Notes: generated by a model from the sequence alone, not told the origin. A stretch of 64,000 nt of DNA from Natronorubrum halophilum (GCF_003670115.1 NZ_QQTY01000002.1:682001-746000), one strand, 5' to 3'; positions 36,812 through 46,320 are shown, counted from the stretch's first letter. Made by a program: numbers and translations.

Positions 36812-38311
36812 ATGCTTTTTCGGCTCGTGCTCGGCTGTGGAACCGTCGGCCGCCAGGTCGCCGAGCAGTGCCCCGAGCGCGACGGTGACGACCGCGAGCG
36901 ACTCCTCGTCGTGACCGACGACGAGACCGTCGTCGAGGCGCTTCGGGACGAGAGCATTCCCGCCCGTTGTGCCGACCCGACCGATCCGTCGGTGATCGCG
37001 AACACCGACACGCCGGACGTGATTTTCGTCGGCAGCGATCGAACCGACGTCAACCGAACCGCACTCGGACACGCCCGGGAACGCTTCCCGCGGGCGTCGA
37101 TCGTCGCCTATCTGGGCGGGAACGCGACGCCAGCGGACCGGGCGACCTTCGACGAACTCGCGGATCACGTCGTCGACGCGGAAACGGCGATGGTCGAGCA
37201 CGTACTCGACGGCGTGGCCCGACCGTCGGCCGACGCCGCCATCGGGCTCCGGAAACAGCTGGCAACGATCGACGACCGACTGGCCGTCGTCATGCACGAC
37301 AATCCCGATCCCGACGCGATCGCCAGCGCCGTTGCGCTGGTTGACATCGCCGAGGAAGTGGGCGTCGGCGCCGACGCGTGTTACTTCGGGGACATCTCTC
37401 ACCAGGAGAACCGCGCGATGGTCAACCTGCTCGAGCTCGATCTCAGAAACCTGTCGCCGACCGATTCGCTCGAGGAGTACGACGCGTTCGCGCTGGTCGA
37501 TCACTCCCGTCCGGGCGTCAACGATCAGCTACCCGAGGAGCTTCACGTCGATATCGTCATCGACCACCACCCGCCCCGCGGACCGGTCCCCGGCGACTTC
37601 GTGGATTTGCGCGAACACGCCGGCGCGACGAGTACCGTCATGACCGACTACCTCGATCGATTCGGCCTCGAGCCCAGACGGGCGACGGCGACGGCGTTAC
37701 TGTACGGTATCCGGATCGATACGAACGACTTCACTCGAGAGGTTTCGCCGTCGGATTTCGACGCCGCATCGATCCTCTGGCCCCACGTCGATACGTCCGT
37801 CATGAGCCTGATCGAGCAGCCGACGGTCGAAGGCGAGACGTTAGAGACGATCGCTCGAGCCATCAAGAACCGTATCCAGCGCGGTTCGGTCGCCGTCGCG
37901 AGCGTGGGTCGGGTTAGCAATCGCGACGCCTTACCGCAGGCGGCCGATCAGTTGCTGTCGATGGAGGGTGTCGAGACGACTCTGGTCTTTGGCTTCCGGG
38001 AGCAGATGGTGTTTCTCTCGGCACGATCGCGAGCGGGTGACGTCGACCTCGGCGAGACGCTCAGGGACGCGTTCGATCGGATCGGCAGCGCCGGCGGTCA
38101 CGCCGATATGGCCGGCGCGCAACTCGAGATCGGTATTTTAGGGAGCGCCGACCACGAGGACGAGGTCGAGTCGATCGTCAGCGTGGTCGAGGAAGTGATC
38201 ACGAACCGGTTTTTCGAAGCGATCGACACCCGACCGGGGGCACCGGTCGGAGCGTACACCCAGACCAGCGAGTGGCTGTTTTCGCTCGATCAGGACGGCG
38301 GGTCCGCGTAA
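36812..38311 (+). CDS. TrkA-N/DHH phosphoesterase fusion protein
   Basis: This 499-residue protein has an N-terminal nucleotide-binding TrkA-N-like domain (about 1-120: LVLGCGTVGRQVAEQC, VIFVGSDRTDVNRTAL). A DHH domain follows: motif I HDNPDPDAIASAVAL, then DHSRPG, the DHH motif itself IDHHPPRG, and FTREVSP. The C-terminal DHHA1 region includes GSAGGHADMAGAQLEIG (GGH motif). DHH/DHHA1 enzymes cleave phosphodiesters, including pAp, oligoribonucleotides and cyclic dinucleotides. The regulatory N-terminal domain suggests nucleotide control. The substrate is unknown. The start at 36812 is chosen because the Rossmann strand begins there. Confidence 0.87.
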   Translation: MLFRLVLGCGTVGRQVAEQCPERDGDDRERLLVVTDDETVVEALRDESIPARCADPTDPSVIANTDTPDVIFVGSDRTDVNRTALGHARERFPRASIVAYLGGNATPADRATFDELADHVVDAETAMVEHVLDGVARPSADAAIGLRKQLATIDDRLAVVMHDNPDPDAIASAVALVDIAEEVGVGADACYFGDISHQENRAMVNLLELDLRNLSPTDSLEEYDAFALVDHSRPGVNDQLPEELHVDIVIDHHPPRGPVPGDFVDLREHAGATSTVMTDYLDRFGLEPRRATATALLYGIRIDTNDFTREVSPSDFDAASILWPHVDTSVMSLIEQPTVEGETLETIARAIKNRIQRGSVAVASVGRVSNRDALPQAADQLLSMEGVETTLVFGFREQMVFLSARSRAGDVDLGETLRDAFDRIGSAGGHADMAGAQLEIGILGSADHEDEVESIVSVVEEVITNRFFEAIDTRPGAPVGAYTQTSEWLFSLDQDGGSA

Positions 38312-38374
38312 GTACCAGGTTCGGCCCGTAAACGGGAAGACAGTCTTTTCCACGCGGAGGCCCTCGTCTCCACC

Positions 38375-39181
38375 ATGGAGGTCGCGTCGGACAGGAACAA
38401 ACCGCAGGTCAAAGACTACATGACACGCGACGTCGTGACGGTCGCCCCCGACGAAACCGTCGGCGGCGTCGCGACGCGGATCGCCGAGAGCGACGAACAC
38501 AGCGGGTTTCCCGTCTGCGAGCGTCGCCGCGTCGAGGGCTTCATCAGCGCCCGCGATCTGTTGTTGGCCGACGAGGACGACCTCATCTTCAAGGTGATGG
38601 CGACGGATCTGCTCGTCGCCCATCCGGACATGAAGGTGACCGACGCGGCCCGCGTCATCCTCCGATCCGGCATCCAGAAACTACCCGTGGTCGACGACGC
38701 CGGCAACCTGGTGGGGATCATCTCCAACGCCGACGTCATCCGCAGTCAGATCGAGCGCGCGACGCCCGAGAAGGTCGGAAAGCTGATGCGGACGCTCGAG
38801 CAGATTCACGGGATCGAACTCGAACAGGAACGACGGACGGTCTCGCTCGCGGCGCTGACACCGACGCAGGGCCGGGTCTACGCCGACGAACTCGAGGGGC
38901 GGCGGTACGAACTCGAGCACGGACTGGCGGAGCCGCTGGTCGTCATCGACAACAACGGAACGCTCTTGCTCGCGGACGGGCACCACCGCGTGCTCGCATC
39001 TGACCGACTCGGGATCGACGAGATGGACGCCTACGTCATCGTGATCGACCAGCAGATCGAACTCGGGATGGCCGAAACCGCGCGAAAAGAAGAACTCGAG
39101 CGGATCGACGATATCGACGTCGTCGACTACGCCCGGCACCCGCTCGTCCAGACGACGAAGCGACTCCAGTCGGACGACTAA
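38375..39181 (+). CDS. CBS-pair protein with C-terminal ParB-like domain
   Basis: This 268-residue protein starts with two CBS domains (about 10-135: VKDYMTRDVVTVAPDETVGG; VHPDMKVTDAARV-type second repeat ending in LVGIISNADVIRSQ), which usually bind adenine nucleotides. The C-terminal half is ParB/sulfiredoxin-like, with LVVIDNNGTLLLADGHHRVLASDRLG containing the GHHR nucleotide-binding motif of that fold. Archaeal proteins with this pairing include serine-kinase-like and DNA-binding candidates, so the catalytic role is open. It lies 63 nt after the DHH gene. Confidence 0.85.
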   Translation: MEVASDRNKPQVKDYMTRDVVTVAPDETVGGVATRIAESDEHSGFPVCERRRVEGFISARDLLLADEDDLIFKVMATDLLVAHPDMKVTDAARVILRSGIQKLPVVDDAGNLVGIISNADVIRSQIERATPEKVGKLMRTLEQIHGIELEQERRTVSLAALTPTQGRVYADELEGRRYELEHGLAEPLVVIDNNGTLLLADGHHRVLASDRLGIDEMDAYVIVIDQQIELGMAETARKEELERIDDIDVVDYARHPLVQTTKRLQSDD

Positions 39182-39307
39182 CCGGAAGACGACCGCGTTC
39201 GTTCCGGATCCGTAGCACCGTCGTGTCCGCGTTGTGACCGCGAGCGGGACTGTCGCGTCCGTTGATTACTGGTGAAGATTATCCGTATCCGGACAGTATC
39301 TCGGTCG

Positions 39308-40072
39308 ATGACCGACACTGGATCCCGACCAGCGACAGCCGAACGCATACTCATCGCCGGAGCGAGCGGTGATACCGGGCACGAACTGCTGTCCGTCCTG
39401 CGACCGACCGATCTGACCGTTCGCGCGACGACGCGCTCCTATGCGAACGTCGATACGTTAGAGCGACTCGGAGCCGACGAAGTGATCGTCGCCGACTTCT
39501 TCGAGTCTGCCGACGCCGTCGCTGCGGTCGAGGACTGCGATATCGTCTACTGTGCGCTCGGTACGCCGCCGAGCCTGCGGCACACGATCGGCGGCAAACT
39601 GGTCGACCGAACCGGGGTTATCAATCTCGTGACGGCCGCGATGGGCGCAACTGCGTCGTATTTCGTCCTCGAGAGCGCGATCGGCGTCGGAAGTTCGAAG
39701 GCCGGGCTGTCGCTGCCCGCGCGACTCTTGATCCGCGGCTCGCTGCGTGCCAAACGGGACGCCGAGACGGCCCTCCGCCGCTCGGGACTGGCGTACACGA
39801 TCATCCGACCCGGGAAACTCACCACCGGCCCGCCGACCAACGACCCCGTCGTCGGCGAGGGAGGGAACTCCGTGTCGGGATCGATCCCGCGAGCCGACGT
39901 CGCACAGCTGATGGCCGCTGCACCGTTCACCGACGAGGCAGCCGGCCGGACGCTCGAGGTCGTCAGTCGGAGCGGCCTGGCCGAGACGTCACGGAACACG
40001 GTCGACATCGACTGGGAACTCGACCGGCTCAACGGCCCCGAAACGACCGAGCGGGATCACACGCACCGCTGA
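39308..40072 (+). CDS. NAD(P)-binding Rossmann protein (atypical SDR, NmrA/BVR-B-like)
   Basis: From ATG 39308 this is 254 residues. The dinucleotide motif is ILIAGASGDTGHELL (GxxGxxG), with DCDIVYCALGTPPS at the fourth strand and YTIIRPGKLTTGPP typical of atypical short-chain dehydrogenases lacking the YxxxK motif. Substrate unknown; such proteins often act on quinones, isoprenoids or serve as redox sensors. An in-frame GTG 36 nt upstream (39272) is less likely because it adds a basic non-conserved N-terminus. Confidence 0.8.
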   Translation: MTDTGSRPATAERILIAGASGDTGHELLSVLRPTDLTVRATTRSYANVDTLERLGADEVIVADFFESADAVAAVEDCDIVYCALGTPPSLRHTIGGKLVDRTGVINLVTAAMGATASYFVLESAIGVGSSKAGLSLPARLLIRGSLRAKRDAETALRRSGLAYTIIRPGKLTTGPPTNDPVVGEGGNSVSGSIPRADVAQLMAAAPFTDEAAGRTLEVVSRSGLAETSRNTVDIDWELDRLNGPETTERDHTHR

Positions 40073-40282
40073 GCGGCGCGACGCTGCATCGCCGAAATCG
40101 TTACTTTTGCGGTCGAAAAATAGTTCGCCTATGGACGAGGAGGATCTCGAGGTGATCCGTCGGGCCACGGACGCGTGGGAGCGGGACCCCTCGAACCGAC
40201 ACTTTCGTGCCAGTGGTACTCCCGCCGCTGTTGCAAGCCTCACTTACGGTCACGCCGCCCTCCGCCGGCCCGGTCGGCCACA

Positions 40283-40290
40283 GTTAAGTA
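40283..40290 (+). promoter_or_regulatory. TATA box of the que operon
   Basis: GTTAAGTA is 22-29 nt before the queD ATG at 40312. Confidence 0.45.
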
Positions 40291-40311
40291 ATACCAGGAG
40301 AATACTGGAAT

Positions 40312-40788
40312 ATGACCGAACGAGCAGCCGACTCCGATCCTGCGCCTGTGGTCGACGACGATCCGATCGTCGGGACGGAGCGCATCCTCCACGTCGGCCG
40401 TGATCGACCGATCAGGATCAGCGCTGGTCACCGGATTCTCCACCACGACGGGAAGTGTGCGCGACCGCACGGTCACAACTACGAGGTCGCCGTCACCGTC
40501 ACCGGCGAACTGACTGCCGAAGGGTGGGTTGCCGACAAGGGCGAGATCACCGACGTGATCGACGACTGGGATCACATGTTCCTGCTCGAGGAGGGCGATC
40601 CCCTCGTCGACGCCTTCGAGGCCGCGGGCGACGACGACGGCGTCGTCGTCCTCGAGCACCCGCCGACGGCGGAAGTGATGAGCGTCCTTCTGGAGCGCAA
40701 ACTCGAGGCCGCGCTGCCCGCAAACGTCACCGACGTTGCGGTCCAGGTCAACGAGACGAGCGAACTCTGTGGCGGGAGTCGGTTCTGA
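40312..40788 (+). CDS. queD: 6-carboxy-tetrahydropterin synthase (PTPS family)
   Basis: This 158-residue protein has the PTPS zinc-histidine pattern: ISAGHRILHHDGKCARPHGHNYEV (ligand His residues and catalytic Cys), DWDHMFLLEEGD, and VNETSELCGG near the end. QueD converts dihydroneopterin triphosphate to carboxytetrahydropterin, an early step to preQ0. In archaea preQ0 becomes archaeosine in tRNA. First gene of queD-queE-queC; queE starts one base after its stop. Confidence 0.92.
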   Translation: MTERAADSDPAPVVDDDPIVGTERILHVGRDRPIRISAGHRILHHDGKCARPHGHNYEVAVTVTGELTAEGWVADKGEITDVIDDWDHMFLLEEGDPLVDAFEAAGDDDGVVVLEHPPTAEVMSVLLERKLEAALPANVTDVAVQVNETSELCGGSRF

Positions 40789-40789
40789 G

Positions 40790-41572
40790 ATGCCAGTCTC
40801 GAACTCGGTCGATCGGGACGGCGGCACGGACGAGGTCGCGGGCGACGGCCTCCCGATCAACGAACTGTTCTACTCGCTCCAGGGGGAGGGAACGCTCGCC
40901 GGCGTTCCCTCGGTGTTCGTCCGCACGAGCGGTTGTAACCTCCGTTGTTGGTTCTGTGACTCCTATCACACGTCCTGGGAACCCACCCACGCCTGGATGG
41001 ATCTCGAGGCGATTCTGGCGGAGATCGAGTCGTACGAAGCGGCGGACCACGTCGTTCTCACCGGCGGCGAACCGATGCTGCACGAGGCGTGCGTCGACCT
41101 GCTCGAGGCCCTCGACGAGCGAGGTTATCACACGACCGTCGAGACCAACGGGACGATCTATCGGGACGCGCCGATCGATCTCGCCTCGGTGAGTCCGAAA
41201 CTCGAGAGCAGTACGCCGACGCCGGAGCGCGCGCCGGACGACGCCGACGCGGGCCAGTGGGAAGACCGCCACGAGAACGATCGGATCGATCTCGAGGCAC
41301 TCGCTCGCCTCGTCGAGACCTACGAGTTCCAACTGAAGTTCGTCGTCACCGACGGCGACGATCTGCCGGAGGTCCTCGAGTTGCTCGCGAGCCTTCGCGA
41401 GGCGGCCGCCGTCCCGATCCGGGACGACGACGTTCTCCTGATGCCCGAGGGAGCGACCCGGGAGCGACTCGAGGAGACTCGCGACCGCGTCGCACGACTG
41501 GCGATGGACCACGGCTTTCGGTACACGCCGCGACTTCACGTCGACCTCTGGAACGACGCCCCCGAAACGTGA
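40790..41572 (+). CDS. queE: 7-carboxy-7-deazaguanine synthase (radical SAM)
   Basis: This 260-residue protein from ATG 40790 has the QueE-type cluster motif SGCNLRCWFCDS (Cys49, Cys53, Cys56; CX3CX2C), preceded by LFYSLQGEGTLAGVPSVFVR. The SAM-binding VVLTGGEPMLH and VETNGTI follow. An Asp/Glu-rich insertion (about 143-170) is a haloarchaeal trait. It rearranges carboxytetrahydropterin to CDG, the substrate of QueC. The upstream stretch of the frame overlaps queD and is not used. Confidence 0.93.
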   Translation: MPVSNSVDRDGGTDEVAGDGLPINELFYSLQGEGTLAGVPSVFVRTSGCNLRCWFCDSYHTSWEPTHAWMDLEAILAEIESYEAADHVVLTGGEPMLHEACVDLLEALDERGYHTTVETNGTIYRDAPIDLASVSPKLESSTPTPERAPDDADAGQWEDRHENDRIDLEALARLVETYEFQLKFVVTDGDDLPEVLELLASLREAAAVPIRDDDVLLMPEGATRERLEETRDRVARLAMDHGFRYTPRLHVDLWNDAPET

Positions 41573-41579
41573 TTCGACC

Positions 41580-42308
41580 ATGACCGAGACGACACACTCC
41601 ACGACCGACGAACCGACCGACAAACGCGCCGTCGTCCTCCTCTCCGGCGGGATGGACAGCGCCACCGCCGCCGTCGAGGCCCGCGAGCGCGGCTACGAGA
41701 TCTACGCCTTACACACCTCCTACGGCCAGCGAACCGAGGACCGCGAACTCGAATGCGCCCGCCGACTCGCCGACGAACTCGACGCGGCGGAGTTCCTGCG
41801 GATCGAGACGGGCCACCTCGCCGAAATCGGGGCCTCGAGTCTCACCGACGACGAGATGACCGTCGACGACGCGGACATGGAGAGCGACGAGATCCCCACG
41901 TCGTACGTCCCGTTCCGGAACGCGAACCTGCTCTCGATGGCCGTCTCCTACGCCGAGGCCAACGACTGCGAGGGGGTGTTCATCGGCGCACACAGCGAGG
42001 ACTTTTCGGGGTATCCCGACTGTCGACCCGAGTTCTTCGACGCCTTCGAACGGGTGGTCGACGTCGGGACGAAACCGGACACGGAGATCACCATCGAAGC
42101 GCCCTTCGTCGAGTACTCGAAGACCGACATCGCCGAGCACGGAGTCGACCTTGAGGTCCCGTACGAACACACGTGGAGCTGTTACCGCGAGAACGAACCC
42201 GCCTGTGGAACCTGCGACTCGTGTGCGTTCCGCCTGCAAGCGTTCCAGAACATCGGCGTTCGCGATCCGATCGAGTACGCCGAACGGCCGTCGTACATCG
42301 ACGCGTAG
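41580..42308 (+). CDS. queC: 7-cyano-7-deazaguanine (preQ0) synthase
   Basis: This 242-residue PP-loop ATPase has AVVLLSGGMDSATAAVEA (SGGxDS), LHTSYGQRTEDRELECA, VPFRNANLLSMAVSYAE, and the zinc-binding CYRENEPACGTCDSC cluster. It converts CDG to preQ0 with ATP and ammonia. It closes the archaeosine precursor operon; the arcTGT gene is not in this window. Confidence 0.94.
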   Translation: MTETTHSTTDEPTDKRAVVLLSGGMDSATAAVEARERGYEIYALHTSYGQRTEDRELECARRLADELDAAEFLRIETGHLAEIGASSLTDDEMTVDDADMESDEIPTSYVPFRNANLLSMAVSYAEANDCEGVFIGAHSEDFSGYPDCRPEFFDAFERVVDVGTKPDTEITIEAPFVEYSKTDIAEHGVDLEVPYEHTWSCYRENEPACGTCDSCAFRLQAFQNIGVRDPIEYAERPSYIDA

Positions 42309-42338
42309 CACTTCCAGCAGCGATCGCTCGATCGAACG

Positions 42339-43979
42339 TTACTCTTTCCGTTCTCCGTCTCCCTCGTCGGCAACGGCTCGCCGGCGGAGCCACTCGAGGG
42401 AGAGTGCGCCGCCGGCGACGCCGACGCCCGTGGTGAATCCGGGCGTGCCGTCGGTACCGTCGTCGGATTCGGTCGCTCCGCTTTCGGGTGCGGTCTCGCT
42501 CTCGTTTTCGGCTGCGGTCGTCTCGTCTCCGGAGGAGTTTCTCTCCCCCTCTTGGGCTGCGGGCGTCTCGTTTCCGGACGAGTTGTCCGTCCCGTCTTGG
42601 ACTGTGGTAGTCTCGTTTTCGGAGGGGTTTACGCCTCCGTCTTCGGTCGTATCGTTTTCGACGGGGCTCTCCGCTTCGTCTTCGGTTGTGGTGGACTCGT
42701 CTTCGGGGGCGTCCTCGTTTCCGCCTCCAGCCGCGCTGCGAATCGCGTGCAGGGCATCGCCGCTCGCGTAGACGGTTTCGTCGATGACCGCCACCTGATT
42801 CGGACGCGCATCGATGTTGATTTTCCACCGTTGGTCCCCGTTCGCGTGGTTGAACGCGACGACGCCGGTCTCCGTCGCCGTCTCTTCGAAACCGACGTAG
42901 ACGGATTTGTCGTCAACGGCCACCGTACCGAGTGAAAGCGCACGTACCGATCGAAGCCAGATACCGTCTCCCGTTTTTCGGTCGTAGCCGGTGATAACCC
43001 TGTGCTCGTCGTCGTCACGGGTATCGTCTTTACGAACGGTGTAGATGCGGTCGTCGGTGAGAGCATCGACCGAGTGGCCGGGAACGGTCGCCCGTTCGGT
43101 GCCAGTGTCCGTCTCGAAAATCGTCACGGTGTCGGCTTTGACGACGGCGACGAACCCGTCTGCGGCGACCGCCGGCCCGGAGAACGTACTGGCTGCCCAG
43201 TTCTCCCGAATCGTGTCCGTCCACCGTTCGTCCCCGGTTTCGACGTCCCGTGCGAACAGCCGATTGTTGCTCAGGACGAAGACCGTCCCATCCGCGACGG
43301 CAACCGGGTTTCTCTGGAGTGGATCGTCGTGTTCCCGATCGTCGTCGAACGTCGCCGGTTCCGGCTCGAAGCTCCATTGTTTCTCACCGGTATGCGCGTC
43401 GAGGCAGTACAGGACCCTATCAGCGACGAGAAAGACTCGCTCGTCCGCGACGATGGGTGCCAGATTCGTCTCGTAGCCGAGGTCTCCGAGCTGCCAGCGG
43501 ATTTCCCCGGTCGCAGCGTCGAGGGCGGTCAGGTCCGGATCCCCCCGCTCGCCGCTGACGTACACGGTATCGTACGCCACCGCCGGTGACCCCGCCGCCG
43601 CCATCGGTTCCGCGTGCTCCTCCCTCGTGACTCCGTTTTTCCACTCGAGGGAGCCGTCGGTTGCGTCGACCGCGTGTACCTGACCGTCGGCCGTGAGATA
43701 GATCGTCCCGTCGACGACGGCGAACGGACCGCCGTGGTCGTACTCCCAGGCGGTCGTCACCGGCGGTTCCGGTCCCGTTGCCCGCGAAACGTAGCCGGTG
43801 TTCCCCGCGTTCCCGCGAGTGGATACCCACCCGTTCGAATCGCTGGATACCGCCGTCCCGTCGTCGCCTTCTTCGGCGGCGGTTTCGTTGGCAGTTACTA
43901 CGCCCCACGCGGGGGCGGTCCCGGCGGCTATCGCGAGTCCGGTACCCTTCAACACGTCCCGTCTCTCGTACTCGGTCAT
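42339..43979 (-). CDS. Tat-exported PQQ-type beta-propeller repeat protein
   Basis: This 546-residue protein has a Tat signal (ERRDVLKGTGLAIAAG), then WD/PQQ-like blades recognised by repeated 'A.DA.TGE..W' units (LTALDAATGEIRWQLGD, LYCLDAHTGEKQWSFE, LFARDVETGDERWTD, VVAFNHANGDQRWKI). A roughly 90-residue Thr/Glu/Asn-rich linker and a C-terminal hydrophobic patch (GFTTGVGVAGGALSLEW) may anchor it at the cell surface. It resembles outer-membrane BamB-type propellers and PQQ enzymes. No catalytic assignment is possible. It converges with queC (30-nt gap). Confidence 0.85.
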   Translation of the reverse strand: MTEYERRDVLKGTGLAIAAGTAPAWGVVTANETAAEEGDDGTAVSSDSNGWVSTRGNAGNTGYVSRATGPEPPVTTAWEYDHGGPFAVVDGTIYLTADGQVHAVDATDGSLEWKNGVTREEHAEPMAAAGSPAVAYDTVYVSGERGDPDLTALDAATGEIRWQLGDLGYETNLAPIVADERVFLVADRVLYCLDAHTGEKQWSFEPEPATFDDDREHDDPLQRNPVAVADGTVFVLSNNRLFARDVETGDERWTDTIRENWAASTFSGPAVAADGFVAVVKADTVTIFETDTGTERATVPGHSVDALTDDRIYTVRKDDTRDDDEHRVITGYDRKTGDGIWLRSVRALSLGTVAVDDKSVYVGFEETATETGVVAFNHANGDQRWKINIDARPNQVAVIDETVYASGDALHAIRSAAGGGNEDAPEDESTTTEDEAESPVENDTTEDGGVNPSENETTTVQDGTDNSSGNETPAAQEGERNSSGDETTAAENESETAPESGATESDDGTDGTPGFTTGVGVAGGALSLEWLRRRAVADEGDGERKE

Positions 43980-44129
43980 GGTCCTACTCGAAGACAGGCA
44001 TCGAGGGGGGTTACTTATCGATCCGATAGGACTGTTTCACCGAGGAACACGGTTCGAAAAAATCGATTATCCAGTTCGATAGTCGACGACGGCGGTTCGA
44101 CGACGCGCGTTCCTAGGGGTGTCCGGAGG

Positions 44130-45368
44130 TTACCACGCTCGCTCGAGGATTCCCTCGAGATCCTCGAGCGAGGGATCGAGTCTCGGCGGCGCGTTCGGCA
44201 TGAAGTGATCTGCCAGCACCCACTCGGCGACGACGGGGAACTCGTCGGGCTCGGGTCCGTCGACGTCGCGCAGTCGCGACGGGAGGCCGAGTCCGTCTCG
44301 GATCTCGGTGACCGCCTCGATGACCGCAGCGCCGTGATCCGCGGCGTTGCCGACGCCGAGTGCGTTCGCGAGCGTCCCCGCTCGAGCGTCCACGCCGTCC
44401 TGTTCGAAGAGGTACTCGAGGACGTGCGGAACGATGACGGCGTGGGCGGTTCCCTGTTGTACGTCGTACGTCCGCGTGAGTCCGTGCCCGAAGGCGTGGA
44501 CGATCGAGAGCATCGTCTCGCCGGGTCGAGAGATGCCGTACTGAACCAGCACGATCCCCTCGAGGACCGTTTCGAACGTCTCGGTATCGCGCTCGCCGTC
44601 GCCGAACGCGCGGAGGCCGTCTTCGAGTTTCTCGAGGCCGTGTCCGGCCGTGGCGTCGGTCACCGGTGTCGACGTGGCGGCGTAGATCGCCTCGAGTCCC
44701 TTGTCGAAGCCGTTCATGGCCGACCCGGCGAGGATCGAGTCGGGGGTGGTCGCGACCAGTTCCGGATCGTAAACCGCAGCGGCGGGCATGAGGCCCGGAT
44801 CGGAGATCCCGCCGCTGACGTCCGCTTCTACCAGCCCCGAATCGGGTGTCGCGGTGATCCCCGCACCCATGGAGAGATCGGCACCGGCGAGGGTCGTCGG
44901 AATCGCCACGATCGGGATCAGTCCCGAATCGGGAACGGTGATCGTGCCCGTCTCGGCGAACGCTGCACCGATATCCGCTGGCTCCCGGTCGCTCGCTGCG
45001 AGCACGCTGATCGCCTTCGCGACGTCGAGGCTGCTGCCGCCGCCGAGGCTGACGAGCGCGTCGGCCCCCGCGTCCTCGAGGCGGGCGAGCCCGTCGAACG
45101 CGGTTTCCAGACGCTTCTTCGGCGTCGTTTCGTCGAACACGCCACCGAGCCGATCGCCGAGCCCCGCCGTGACCGGATCGATCACCTCGGGCGTGCTCCC
45201 GACCGTCGACCCGCAGACGACGAGTCCTCGCTCGAGACCCTGCGCCTCGAGTTCGGTCTCGAGGTCGTCGACGCAGCCGGATCCGAACCTGATCGTCGAC
45301 GGCTCGTACTCGAATCGAAAGGACGGATCTCGGTTTCGGCGACGGTTGCTCGACCGTGGTGGAGTCAT
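44130..45368 (-). CDS. Iron-containing alcohol dehydrogenase family protein
   Basis: From the ATG at 45368 (Thr-Pro-Pro-Arg) this is 412 residues; the frame continues upstream without conserved sequence. Group III ADH features are visible: SLGGGSSLDVAKAISVL (NAD-binding GGGS), AIPTTLAGADLSMGAGI, and the metal-binding histidines in IVHAFGHGLTRTYDVQQGTAHAVIVPHVLEYL. The family reduces aldehydes or oxidises alcohols and glycerol-like compounds; the substrate is uncertain. Confidence 0.87.
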   Translation of the reverse strand: MTPPRSSNRRRNRDPSFRFEYEPSTIRFGSGCVDDLETELEAQGLERGLVVCGSTVGSTPEVIDPVTAGLGDRLGGVFDETTPKKRLETAFDGLARLEDAGADALVSLGGGSSLDVAKAISVLAASDREPADIGAAFAETGTITVPDSGLIPIVAIPTTLAGADLSMGAGITATPDSGLVEADVSGGISDPGLMPAAAVYDPELVATTPDSILAGSAMNGFDKGLEAIYAATSTPVTDATAGHGLEKLEDGLRAFGDGERDTETFETVLEGIVLVQYGISRPGETMLSIVHAFGHGLTRTYDVQQGTAHAVIVPHVLEYLFEQDGVDARAGTLANALGVGNAADHGAAVIEAVTEIRDGLGLPSRLRDVDGPEPDEFPVVAEWVLADHFMPNAPPRLDPSLEDLEGILERAW

Positions 45369-45609
45369 GCTCGTCCGTACGGAGCGAGGGGTGTTAAAAG
45401 CGAGAACATCGGCGATCGACGGTTGATTCGTTCGAGCGATACGCTGTCGGGAGACCCGGTTACGGGAGCCGCCGTCACCGTCCGGCGATGCCACCGCACT
45501 GCCGACTCGTCGACGGTATCGCGAGCAGTGAGAAACCAGGAGCGGTGACCGTGAACGGATATGATAGAACTCCTATAGATTGATAGTTATTGACTACCAA
45601 GGGCCAACT

Positions 45610-46320
45610 ATGGACCGTCGAAGGTTCATCACCCACGTAGGAGCGGGACTTGGGGCCGCTGGCTACGGGGGCACGACGGTTAGCGCACAGGGCGACGATC
45701 CGGCGCTGTTCGAAGTGACGTTCGTCGGGACGAACTCGCCCGTCGGTGGGGGCGAACTGCTCGAGGTGGACGCGACCATCGAGAACGTCGGCGGCGAGAC
45801 GGGGAGGACGGATATCGAACTCGTCGTCGGGTACAGTCCGGAAGTCGAGGACAGCGAGATGTTGACGCTCGGACCGGGCGACAGTCAGACGATCACTCTC
45901 GTATTCCGGGCGGGACAGCCCTCGGGCGGTCGTGAGGAGTTCCCCGTCCGGGTCGACACCGGCGCGCACACGGTCACTGAAATGGTCGTCGTCACGGACG
46001 AGCAAAACGGAACGGCGGATCCGGCGCTGTTCGAGGCGACGAACTTACAGACGAACTCGCCCGTCGGCGGCGGTGAACTGCTCGAGGTAGACGCGATCAT
46101 CGAGAACGTCGGCGGCGAGACGGGGAGGACGGATATCGAACTCGTCGTCGGCTACAGTCCGGAGGTCGAGGACAGCGAGATGCTGACGCTCGGACCGGGC
46201 GACAGTCGGGCGATTACCCTCACGTTCCGGGCAGGACAACCCTCGGGTGGTCGCGAATCGTTCCCCGTCCGGGTCGACACCGGCGCGCACACGGTCAGCG
46301 AGATGGTCACCGTCACGTGA
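45610..46320 (+). CDS. Tat-exported protein with two nearly identical CARDB-like domains
   Basis: From ATG 45610 this is 236 residues: a short Tat signal (DRRRFITHVGAG) and two domains of about 100 residues. Each starts ADPALFE or DDPALFE, then TNSPVGGGELLEVDA, IENVGGETGRTDIELVVGYSPEVEDSEMLTLGPGDS, FRAGQPSGGRE and FPVRVDTGAHTV. This is the CARDB/cell-adhesion beta-sandwich type. The domains differ at few positions and the DNA copies are offset by 321 nt, so a recent in-frame duplication is likely. A surface role is inferred from export. TATA-like CCTATAGAT lies at 45572-45580. Confidence 0.82.
   Translation: MDRRRFITHVGAGLGAAGYGGTTVSAQGDDPALFEVTFVGTNSPVGGGELLEVDATIENVGGETGRTDIELVVGYSPEVEDSEMLTLGPGDSQTITLVFRAGQPSGGREEFPVRVDTGAHTVTEMVVVTDEQNGTADPALFEATNLQTNSPVGGGELLEVDAIIENVGGETGRTDIELVVGYSPEVEDSEMLTLGPGDSRAITLTFRAGQPSGGRESFPVRVDTGAHTVSEMVTVT
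45697..46317 (+). repeat. Tandem duplication of a 321-nt unit inside the CARDB gene
   Basis: The first copy begins at 45697 with GATCCGGCGCTGTTCGA and the second at 46018 with the same 17 bases. Long stretches match, for example around the codons for GYSPEVEDSEM. The second copy ends with the gene. Confidence 0.8.

Noticed and set aside
40131-40403. Possible fragment of methylmalonyl-CoA mutase (MDEEDLEVIRRATDAWERD)
   Set aside because: Only about 18 residues resemble the N-terminus of that enzyme; the following sequence is not family-like. Could be a relic but the evidence is too thin.
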